Positions 1 to 5,907 of a DNA stretch of 9,355 nucleotides are shown here, piece after piece. How positions within the stretch are numbered: position 1 is the first letter of the stretch; each line of letters starts with the position of its first letter. Origin of the DNA: Chitinophagaceae bacterium (GTDB lineage: Bacteria; Bacteroidota; Bacteroidia; Chitinophagales; Chitinophagaceae); NCBI GenBank assembly GCA_025455205.1, contig JALOMZ010000310.1, positions 1-9,355 of the forward strand, written 5' to 3'. Position numbers and translations under genes: made by a program. The notes below the pieces were generated by a model, which saw nothing but the letters and a program-made list of their open reading frames with translations, had not been told where the DNA came from and searched no databases.

Positions 1-824
<824 letters not shown>

Positions 825-910
825 TCTGAAAATGAAATGAAGTAACCCGCCAAAATGGGGAACATCAGCCGCCGAGCCATTTCGTTTTCACATTTTCAAA
901 TTTTCAGATC
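825..910 (+). repeat. atpD-atpC spacer with tandem TTTTCAnA 8-mers and two alternative inverted repeats
   Basis: The unit TTTTCA recurs at 885, 893 and 901, exactly 8 bases apart, forming three tandem 8-mers that end two bases before the atpC start codon. The single TGAAAA at 827-832, just after the atpD stop, is complementary to each copy. Two hairpins can be drawn: 828-839 with 878-889 (12 pairs, one G-U) and 825-833 with 900-908 (9 perfect pairs). They share bases 828-833, so only one can form at a time. Neither is followed by a T-run, so this does not look like a terminator. A role in setting AtpC translation or in mRNA processing is inference; the repeats and complementarity are read directly. 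Confidence 0.6.
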
Positions 911-1168
911 ATGAACTTAGAAATACTGACTCCCGAGAAAAAGCTATTCAGCGACATCGTTTATGGTGTGCAGCTGCCGGGTGTAAATGGCCTGTTTGAG
1001 GTGCTGGAAAAGCACGCCCCCATGGTAAGCGCCCTGGGCAAAGGCACCGTGAAGGTGCTGGCCGACAAAAGCGGCAGCAACACCACGTCCTTCCAGATCA
1101 CCGGCGGTTTTGTGGAAGTGCTGAACAACCGGGCCACCGTGCTGGTAGAAGGTGCTACCGAACTGTAA
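911..1168 (+). CDS. atpC: F1F0 ATP synthase subunit epsilon (N-terminal domain only)
   Basis: Epsilon subunit of the central stalk, coupling the gamma subunit to the c-ring. The 85-residue product corresponds to the N-terminal beta-sandwich domain only: MNLEILTPEKKLF opens the first strand, LPGVNGLFEVLEKHAPM matches the conserved G-x-(L/F)-x(4)-HAPM turn (HAPM at residues 35-38), and ITGGFVEVLNNRATVLVEGA forms the final strands. Typical epsilon subunits are about 130-140 residues; here the protein stops where the two-helix C-terminal domain would begin. That short form is common in Bacteroidota, so I read it as natural and not as a truncation. The ATG at 911 fits the family N-terminus; no strong Shine-Dalgarno is visible. 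It is probably co-transcribed with atpD and ends before a clear terminator. Confidence 0.96.
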   Translation: MNLEILTPEKKLFSDIVYGVQLPGVNGLFEVLEKHAPMVSALGKGTVKVLADKSGSNTTSFQITGGFVEVLNNRATVLVEGATEL

Positions 1169-1198
1169 CACTGCAATTGCGTTAGCCTGATAACCGGG

Positions 1199-1234
1199 AA
1201 ATCCCTTTCCAGCCATGGAAGGGGATTTTCTTTT
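1199..1234 (+). terminator. Rho-independent terminator after atpC
   Basis: A 12-bp stem with one G-U pair (1199-1210 with 1217-1228) encloses a 6-base loop (AGCCAT, 1211-1216). A T-rich tail runs through 1226-1234, interrupted once by C. It lies 31 bases after the atpC stop and 11 bases before the end of the convergent yqgE gene. On the minus strand the hairpin is followed only by a short T-run, so it should work mainly for atpDC. Confidence 0.9.
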
Positions 1235-1244
1235 GCCCGCAGCC

Positions 1245-1796
1245 TCAGTTCAGCTGGGGGTCAATGGGGTAATTCACAATGGGATGAAAGGCCTCATCCA
1301 GCTGCATCACGGCACGCTTCCACACCTCCCCGGGCGGGGTGCGGAAAACCAGCTGGTGGCTGCCCTGGGCGGTAAGCCAGCTGCTGGATGCCAATTCATC
1401 TTCCAGCTGCCCACCACTCCAGCCGCTGTACCCCAGGTAAAAGCGGATATTGTCGAGGTCCAGCTGCCGGTCGCGGATGAGCTGGATGATCTGCTCAAAA
1501 TTGCCGCCCCAGTAAACATTGGGCAGTACGGCCTGGGCATCGGACCTGAGTTCGGGGATATTGTGCAGGAAATGCAGGGTATCGGGCTGCACCGGGCCAC
1601 CGTAGAACACCGGAATGCGGAAGCCCTCCAGATCGGGAATGAATTCATCCAGCCGCTGCTCATAAGGCCGGTTGAGCACAAAGCCAAAGCTGCCATCGGC
1701 AGTATGCTCGCAGAGAAAAACCGCCGTGCGCATGAAATTGGGATCCTTCAGAAAAGGATCGGAAATAAGGAGGATGCCTGGTGCCGGTTCAATCAT
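1245..1796 (-). CDS. YqgE/AlgH family protein (UPF0301/DUF179)
   Basis: A member of the widespread YqgE/AlgH family, whose biochemical role is not settled. The 183-residue product has the family pattern throughout: MIEPAPGILLISDPFLKDPNF at the N-terminus, a V-F-L-C-E-H strand, GSFGFVLNRP at 35-44, VFYGGPVQPDTLHFLH at 63-78, and the signature GYSGWSGGQLEDEL at 122-135. It is a soluble protein with no signal peptide or membrane segment. The frame stays open upstream to a TTG at 1832, but I chose the ATG at 1796: the family normally starts a few residues before LLISDPF, and the TTG lies about two bases from the best -7 box (1834-1841), so it would probably precede the transcript start. The gene is convergent with atpC and divergent from the histidine kinase. 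Confidence 0.95.
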   Translation of the reverse strand: MIEPAPGILLISDPFLKDPNFMRTAVFLCEHTADGSFGFVLNRPYEQRLDEFIPDLEGFRIPVFYGGPVQPDTLHFLHNIPELRSDAQAVLPNVYWGGNFEQIIQLIRDRQLDLDNIRFYLGYSGWSGGQLEDELASSSWLTAQGSHQLVFRTPPGEVWKRAVMQLDEAFHPIVNYPIDPQLN

Positions 1797-1833
1797 AGCC
1801 TTAAGATAAGCAGCAATTGGGGAATGCACCAAA

Positions 1834-1841
1834 CAAAGTTT
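1834..1841 (-). promoter_or_regulatory. Candidate -7 promoter element for the yqgE/algH gene
   Basis: On the minus strand the sequence reads AAACTTTG, one mismatch from the Bacteroidota consensus TAnnTTTG. It lies 37 bases upstream of the ATG at 1796, leaving a leader of roughly 30 bases. No convincing -33 TTG element is seen. The match is short, so this remains a candidate. Confidence 0.4.
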
Positions 1842-1918
1842 CCGGAAAAAGCATCTCCCTGTACCTTCAAGCGCACGTTAAAAAAAGCGCCGCCTGCCGC
1901 AACGCCTGCCCCATGGCT

Positions 1919-1926
1919 TAGCTTTG
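1919..1926 (+). promoter_or_regulatory. Candidate -7 promoter element for the sensor histidine kinase
   Basis: TAGCTTTG is a perfect match to the Bacteroidota -7 consensus TAnnTTTG. It ends 19 bases before the kinase ATG at 1946, so transcription would start near 1932 and leave a leader of about 13 bases. A -33 TTG at the usual spacing is not present. Confidence 0.5.
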
Positions 1927-1945
1927 CGGTGCATTCAAGCCCCCT

Positions 1946-3292
1946 ATGTCGTTAAAGAAAATCCTGCCCCTCATCATCGCCCTCATCACCATCTCGCTGA
2001 TCGGGATCATTTACATGCAGTATAACCGCATCCAGAACCTGCTGATTGTAAAGGAGGAGCAGCTGTATGAAAAAGTGGCCAAGGCCATAGACATGGTGGG
2101 CAAAGACCTCAGCGAAAACAGCTCGCGATCACTCACCCTGCGTCAGCGCCGCAAGTCATCGCTCAACCTGAACAACCAGCTGGTGCCGGTGGAACTCATG
2201 CAGCCAGCCCTCATTTCAGAGCGCTATACCCAGTTCGAAATAAAGGAGAAGCTGGACCTGGCATTCAAAACACTGAAAATTCCGGCTCAATCCTACGAAT
2301 TCGCCATCACCAACAACCTCAACCTGATGAGCTATGAAATGCAGAGCCCCGGCTTCCTGGCGGCCATGCAGGACACGCTCAGCAATATCATCTGGAATTA
2401 TCCCCTGGAACCACCGGCCGGCACCTGGGCAGAAGACCTGGCCCCTTATGAAAACATCATCCTCATCATTCCGGATTTCAGGAAGCTGGTGGTACAACAG
2501 TCCTACTCCGAGTTCCTGGGTGCCATCATATTCACCCTGTTCATCATGTTTGCCTTCTTCATTACGGTTCGAACCATGCTCAACCAGAAGAAGCTGAGTG
2601 AGATCAAGACAGATTTCATCAACAACATGACCCACGAATTCAAAACGCCCCTGGCTACCATATCGCTGGCTGTGGACGCGCTCAACAACGAGCGGGTGCT
2701 GGGCGACCCTGGCAAGCTGCAATACTTCCGGGGCATCATCAAGGAGGAAAACAAGCGCATGAACAAGCATGTGGAAACCATCCTCCAGGCCGCTGCCCTC
2801 GAAAAGCAGGAACTCACGCTCAACAAGAAGAAATGCAGCGGACATGAACTGATACGGCACTCCTTATCCAATTACACGCTGGTGCTGCAGGAAAAGCAGG
2901 GCCAGGTACAGCTGCATACTAACGCCCGGCACGATGAGATCTTTGTGGATGAACAGCATTTCACCAACCTGATCAACAACCTGATCGATAATGCCATCAA
3001 GTATTCAAAAGACGCGCCCCAGATAACAGTCACCACGCACAGCACCAACAAGTTTTTCTGCATCCGGGTAGACGATAAGGGCATTGGCATGAGCCGCGAA
3101 TCCGTGAAACGCATTTTTGAGAAATTCTACCGCGCACATACCGGCAACATCCACAACGTAAAAGGTTTTGGCCTGGGCATGAGCTATGTGAAAACCATCA
3201 TCGATGCCCACAAAGGGCGCATCAAGGTAGACAGCACCCTGGGCAAGGGCAGCTCCTTTGTGGTGGAAGTACCGCTGGCAAAAAAGGATTAA
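1946..3292 (+). CDS. Membrane-bound sensor histidine kinase
   Basis: A two-component sensor kinase that should autophosphorylate on histidine and pass the phosphate to a response regulator. In order along the 448 residues: a short cytoplasmic start; TM1 at about 6-24; a periplasmic sensor region of about 165 residues with no domain I recognise; TM2 at about 190-210; a HisKA dimerisation domain with phosphoacceptor His230 in NNMTHEFKTPLATISLAVDA; then an HATPase_c domain with N-box NNLIDNAIKYS (344-354), G1 box DDKGIGM (376-382), F-box FEKFYR (391-396) and G2 box GFGLGM (407-412). All catalytic motifs are intact. There is no HAMP or PAS domain. No response regulator lies next to it: a non-coding stretch follows and the next clear gene, queA, is on the other strand. 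Its partner must therefore be encoded elsewhere. The ATG at 1946 sits just before TM1 and just after a good -7 box. Confidence 0.95.
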   Translation: MSLKKILPLIIALITISLIGIIYMQYNRIQNLLIVKEEQLYEKVAKAIDMVGKDLSENSSRSLTLRQRRKSSLNLNNQLVPVELMQPALISERYTQFEIKEKLDLAFKTLKIPAQSYEFAITNNLNLMSYEMQSPGFLAAMQDTLSNIIWNYPLEPPAGTWAEDLAPYENIILIIPDFRKLVVQQSYSEFLGAIIFTLFIMFAFFITVRTMLNQKKLSEIKTDFINNMTHEFKTPLATISLAVDALNNERVLGDPGKLQYFRGIIKEENKRMNKHVETILQAAALEKQELTLNKKKCSGHELIRHSLSNYTLVLQEKQGQVQLHTNARHDEIFVDEQHFTNLINNLIDNAIKYSKDAPQITVTTHSTNKFFCIRVDDKGIGMSRESVKRIFEKFYRAHTGNIHNVKGFGLGMSYVKTIIDAHKGRIKVDSTLGKGSSFVVEVPLAKKD

Positions 3293-3302
3293 GGCATTCA
3301 TT

Positions 3303-3324
3303 TTTTTTGACATATGTCAAAAAA
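3303..3324. repeat. 22-bp perfect palindrome downstream of the histidine kinase
   Basis: The core TGACATATGTCA (3308-3319) is flanked by five T on the left and five A on the right, so all 22 bases are self-complementary. It begins 11 bases after the kinase stop codon. As RNA it could fold into a hairpin but would lack a G+C-rich stem and a T-run after it, so it is a poor terminator. As DNA it resembles a dimer-binding site. Function is unknown. Confidence 0.6.
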
Positions 3325-3350
3325 TGAGAGAATCCGGGCCTTCCGGCGCA

Positions 3351-3368
3351 AAAAACCTGCCGGTTTTT
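3351..3368 (+). terminator. Possible terminator hairpin after the histidine kinase
   Basis: AAAAACC (3351-3357) pairs perfectly with GGTTTTT (3362-3368) around a TGCC loop, so the T-run forms the right arm of the stem. Only two G-C pairs support it, which makes it weak. Because the A and T arms are symmetric it could act in either direction. It is the best candidate for ending the kinase transcript. Confidence 0.4.
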
Positions 3369-3390
3369 AGGGATCATATGAAAAGACTGC

Positions 3391-3415
3391 TAATTTAGGT
3401 GAGCACTTACTCACC
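3391..3415 (+). promoter_or_regulatory. Promoter-like TAATTTAG with overlapping operator-like palindrome
   Basis: TAATTTAG at 3391-3398 differs from the Bacteroidota -7 consensus TAnnTTTG at one conserved base. It runs straight into an imperfect palindrome at 3398-3415 with arms GGTGAG and CTCACC, core GTGAGCACTTACTCAC. This layout, with the palindrome covering the expected transcription start, is what a repressor-controlled promoter looks like, and the GTGAG...CTCAC form resembles operators of TetR-family repressors. That assignment is inference: no TetR-type gene is in the window. The 58-aa ORF at 3492 would be the only downstream target here. Confidence 0.4.
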
Positions 3416-3491
3416 CCATTCCGCCTGCACACCCTGGTGCCTGTAAAACCCTTCCCTGTGCCCCGCTGGTTTCATTTTAAAAACAACCACC

Positions 3492-3668
3492 ATGACACTG
3501 CAATCGGGTTTTCAGCATCCGCCCATGGCCGGCACCGACCGAACGACACCGCTGAACCCGGGCTTCATCCATATTTCCACCCGTCTGTTGCCGCGGGGGG
3601 AGAAATTCATGCTGCGCATTACCAACGCCGTAGGCCTCATCCACGAGGGACATTTCAAGACATGTTAG
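3492..3668 (+). CDS. Possible small protein of 58 aa, or 5' remnant of a lost gene
   Basis: An open frame from ATG at 3492 to TAG at 3666-3668 encodes 58 residues, beginning MTLQSGFQHPPMAG and containing FIHISTRLLPRGEKFMLRIT in the second half. I do not recognise the sequence. It has no signal peptide or membrane segment. Its favour for G or C at third codon positions resembles that of the neighbouring genes, and it lies 76 bases after the operator-like palindrome at 3398-3415. It overlaps the last 14 bases of queA on the opposite strand. It may be a real small gene, a gene fragment cut off where queA now begins, or a chance frame. A longer frame over the same bases (3437-3703) looks less gene-like. 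Confidence 0.35.
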   Translation: MTLQSGFQHPPMAGTDRTTPLNPGFIHISTRLLPRGEKFMLRITNAVGLIHEGHFKTC

Positions 3669-4896
3669 CATCAGCAGGCAGCAATAAACTGCTATCGCCA
3701 TAACTGAGAAAGCGGAACCCGTTGTCCAGCGCATAGCGATATACCCTTTTCCAATCCTCTCCAATAAGCGCAGCCACCAGCAGCAACAGCGTGCTGTTGG
3801 GCTGGTGGAAATTGGTGATCAATCCCTGGCACAATCCAAAAGAATACCCTGGCGCAATGATGATGCTGGTTTTCACAATCAGTCTGTGCAGGCCCTGATG
3901 CTGCATCCATTGCTGCAAGGCCTGCAGCACTTCCCTTTTACCGGCCCGGTGCGGCATGAGGTGATCATATACTTCCCATTGCTGAATTTCGAGCTCCTGC
4001 AGGCTGATCCGGGGATTGAGCAACACTTTCACGCCCATCCAGTAAATGCTTTCCAGCGTGCGCATGCTGGTGGTGCCCACCGGAATGATGCAGGCCGCAT
4101 CCATCAGTTGTTGCAGGAATGCCGGGTCTATTTCCATGAATTCCGCGTGCATGTCGTGGCCGGCCATGGTGGCCGATTTTACCGGCTTGAAGGTGCCGGC
4201 GCCCACATGCAGGGTGGTGAAGGCTGTGCGCATGCCATGCCTGGCCAGGTCTGCAAATACGCGATCGGTAAAATGCAGGCCGGCGGTAGGTGCCGCCACG
4301 CTTCCGTCCTGCCGGGCATAAATGGTTTGGTAACGCGTGGCATCCGATTCCTCGGCCGCCCGGTGCAGGTAGGGCGGAATAGGGATCTCCCCCAACACAT
4401 GCAGTACCTGCGCAAAAGCCAGGGCAGCAGGCTCCCAGCTGAACCGGATCACAAAGCAATCGGCACGCTTCTCAGCAATGGCAGCGGTAACAGCAATGGG
4501 CTTGCCTTCATGCAGGGTGTGCTTTTCCAGCACCATGCCGTGCTTCCACTTGCTGGCGCCCCCCACCATGCATTTGTACAAAATGCTGCCGGTTTCATTC
4601 ATGGCGGTAGTGATATCAGCGTACTGCTCATGCGGCTCCAGGGCAAAGATCTCAATAACACCGCCTGTTGGTTTTTCAAAGAGCAGGCGGGCTTCTATCA
4701 CCTTGCTGTTGTTGAATACCAGCAGGCTGCCGGCAGGCAGGTGAGTTGCCAGGCTGTAAAAATGATCCTCGGAAATGGCGCCTTTGCCATACAGCAGCAG
4801 TTTGGATTCATCGCGCTGTTCGAGGGGATAACGCGCAATCCTGTCGTCGGGCAGGTTATATGTAAAATCGCTGATGGCAATGTCTTTGGGATGCAT
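3655..4896 (-). CDS. queA: S-adenosylmethionine:tRNA ribosyltransferase-isomerase
   Basis: Makes epoxyqueuosine in tRNA by moving the ribosyl group of S-adenosylmethionine onto the preQ1 base at wobble position 34 of GUN-anticodon tRNAs. The 413-residue product shows the family signature in order: LVFNNSKVIEARL (59-71), GEIPIPPYLHR (169-179), the motif TRYQTIYARQDGSVAAPTAG (187-206) with LHFT after it, LHVGAGTFKPV (229-239), the HDMHAE segment (247-252), VGTTSMRTLES (273-283) and TNFHQPNSTLLLLV near the C-terminus. It is longer than the usual 340-360 residues, as in the Bacteroidota form that starts MHPKD. The C-terminal ten residues or so after FRFLSYGDSS are not recognisably conserved. No other queuosine gene is in the window. 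The ATG at 4896 fits the family start and lies four bases after a promoter-like box, suggesting a leaderless or near-leaderless mRNA. Confidence 0.96.
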   Translation of the reverse strand: MHPKDIAISDFTYNLPDDRIARYPLEQRDESKLLLYGKGAISEDHFYSLATHLPAGSLLVFNNSKVIEARLLFEKPTGGVIEIFALEPHEQYADITTAMNETGSILYKCMVGGASKWKHGMVLEKHTLHEGKPIAVTAAIAEKRADCFVIRFSWEPAALAFAQVLHVLGEIPIPPYLHRAAEESDATRYQTIYARQDGSVAAPTAGLHFTDRVFADLARHGMRTAFTTLHVGAGTFKPVKSATMAGHDMHAEFMEIDPAFLQQLMDAACIIPVGTTSMRTLESIYWMGVKVLLNPRISLQELEIQQWEVYDHLMPHRAGKREVLQALQQWMQHQGLHRLIVKTSIIIAPGYSFGLCQGLITNFHQPNSTLLLLVAALIGEDWKRVYRYALDNGFRFLSYGDSSLLLPADANMS

Positions 4897-4900
4897 GCTG

Positions 4901-4908
4901 CAAAGATG
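4901..4908 (-). promoter_or_regulatory. Candidate -7 promoter element for queA
   Basis: On the minus strand CATCTTTG differs from TAnnTTTG only at the first base. Only four bases (CAGC) separate it from the queA ATG, so transcription would begin at or within a base or two of the start codon. It lies downstream of the terminator of the preceding gene, so queA needs its own promoter in this short gap. Confidence 0.45.
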
Positions 4909-4933
4909 CCGGTTGCATTACAAACAGCTTCCT

Positions 4934-4974
4934 AAAAAAAGGCCGGAAAGCCTGTGCCATGCAGCTTTCCGGCC
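4934..4974 (-). terminator. Strong Rho-independent terminator of the coiled-coil gene
   Basis: Read on the minus strand, a perfect 11-bp stem (GGCCGGAAAGC at 4974-4964 with GCTTTCCGGCC at 4951-4941) encloses a 12-base loop and is followed at once by seven T (4940-4934). It starts 40 bases after the stop codon at 5015 and separates this gene from queA, so the two are not a simple operon although they share a strand. Confidence 0.95.
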
Positions 4975-5014
4975 AGCTGGTGTTAAAACGGTGTGGGGAG
5001 AAAAAACGGCCGGG

Positions 5015-5707
5015 CTACTGCCTCTGGCCCGAGGGTGTGGATTGTATGGTAAACGTCTCCTTTTTAAAGAAAGTGGCATATTTCTTTGATACGGCAGGCG
5101 ATTGCCTTTTGCCATTCACCACCAGCACATCGCCATCCCAGTCAATATCCACCTTGTCACCTTTTTCCACAATACCGTCCTGATGCAACTGAATCAGCCC
5201 CTGCTGCAGCTTACGCAGTTCTTCCTGCGCCTCTTGCATTTGTTCGCCCGCAGCCTTGAGCGATGCCTCCATGAGCTTCCGGTTTTGTTCCATTTCCCCA
5301 CGCATGCGGGTCATGGCTTCCTCCAAGTCACGCTGCAAGGATGCTCTGTCTGCAGCGGCAAGGGCATTGGCCAGGCCGGCCTCTTTGCAGGCAGCATCCG
5401 CTTCCTGCAAGGCCTTTTCCATATCGGCCTTCACGCGGGGCAGTTCCAGTTCCCGAAACCTTTCCATGTCTGCCTCCAGCCTTTGCATGGCCAGGTTTAA
5501 TTCGGCCTGGAGCGCTGCATAAGTCGGACCGGTGTTACCAGCAGCAGCGGACTTTCTGCGGGTTGTATCCTGCCCCGTTCCTGGACTGGACTGAGACTTG
5601 TGCTGCTGCGCCTGGCTGCGAAAGGGTGGGTAAAGAGCAAGCAGCAATACTAATACCAGGGATGCGATGATCCATGTGCGTTTGTGTTTTTTCGATTGGT
5701 GTTGCAT
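5015..5707 (-). CDS. Membrane-anchored or secreted coiled-coil protein, function unknown
   Basis: A 230-residue protein I cannot assign to a named family. It begins with a basic stretch (KKHKR) and a hydrophobic segment at about 12-27, then FRSQA at 29-34, so it is either a signal anchor or a cleaved signal peptide; the rest would lie in the periplasm. After a Ser/Thr/Gln-rich linker (about 35-60) comes a long, highly charged, Glu/Arg/Ala-rich helical region (about 62-178) with strong coiled-coil character. It closes with a small beta-like module (about 180-221) containing VDIDWDGDVLVVNGKRQSP and KKYATFFKKETFTI. From memory, similar C-terminal modules (an xxNGKKQ core, then YxxxFK) occur in Bacteroidota envelope proteins linked to BlaR1-type M56 peptidases; this is uncertain. 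It has its own terminator and two palindromic operators upstream, pointing to regulated single-gene expression. ATG at 5707 is the natural start ahead of the hydrophobic segment. Confidence 0.85.
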   Translation of the reverse strand: MQHQSKKHKRTWIIASLVLVLLLALYPPFRSQAQQHKSQSSPGTGQDTTRRKSAAAGNTGPTYAALQAELNLAMQRLEADMERFRELELPRVKADMEKALQEADAACKEAGLANALAAADRASLQRDLEEAMTRMRGEMEQNRKLMEASLKAAGEQMQEAQEELRKLQQGLIQLHQDGIVEKGDKVDIDWDGDVLVVNGKRQSPAVSKKYATFFKKETFTIQSTPSGQRQ

Positions 5708-5723
5708 AACGATGGTGGTTTTA

Positions 5724-5741
5724 TTACGAATTGTTTCGTAA
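5724..5741 (-). promoter_or_regulatory. Proximal operator-like palindrome TTACGAA-N4-TTCGTAA
   Basis: The two 7-base arms are perfectly self-complementary around TTGT. The site is 16 bases upstream of the coiled-coil gene's ATG. On the minus strand it overlaps TATATTTA, which is close to a -7 box (TAnnTTTG), so a bound protein would block transcription. A second site with the same TACGA half-site lies 23 bp away, centre to centre. Confidence 0.65.
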
Positions 5742-5747
5742 ATATAG

Positions 5748-5763
5748 TACGATAATTTTCGTA
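5748..5763 (-). promoter_or_regulatory. Distal operator-like palindrome TACGATAATTTTCGTA
   Basis: Fourteen of sixteen bases are symmetric, with TACGA and TCGTA arms like those of the proximal site. Its centre (5755.5) is about two helical turns from that of the proximal site (5732.5). Paired sites of this kind suit a dimeric repressor such as BlaI/MecI; the regulator identity is inference and no such gene is in the window. Confidence 0.55.
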
Positions 5764-5803
5764 GACATATTTTTTATGGAGATTAGTATTGTTTTAACGC
5801 CTC

Positions 5804-5830
5804 TGCTTCCGGTTGAGGGTCCGGGAAGCA
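5804..5830. repeat. Inverted repeat upstream of the broken outer-membrane gene
   Basis: TGCTTCC at 5804-5810 pairs with GGAAGCA at 5824-5830; two further G-C pairs close an 8-base loop after one bulged G. No T-run follows on either strand, so it is not an evident terminator. It lies 78 bases upstream of the ATG at 5908 and could be an mRNA leader structure. Confidence 0.35.
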
Positions 5831-5907
5831 AAATGCAGCCTGCCTCCTTTAGCAATTAATCCCGAATTTTACCTTACTGCGTTTCTCAAAACCAAACGCC
5901 CCGCACT

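Noticed and set aside
1215..1955. A 246-codon plus-strand frame over the YqgE/AlgH gene
   Set aside because: Antisense to a clearly conserved gene, and it also crosses the atpC terminator and the kinase promoter.
2216..2860. Minus-strand frames inside the histidine kinase gene
   Set aside because: Antisense shadows of the HisKA-coding region with low-complexity products.
3437..3703. An 88-codon plus-strand frame overlapping the 58-aa ORF and queA
   Set aside because: The product is rich in His, Pro and Arg and resembles no protein. The 58-aa frame over the same bases has more gene-like codon use, and this frame overlaps queA by about 50 bases.
3805..4935. A 376-codon open frame on the plus strand across queA
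   Set aside because: It lies antisense to queA, which has unmistakable family motifs; the product is His/Gln/Ala-rich with no recognisable domain. It is a by-product of GC-rich codon use.
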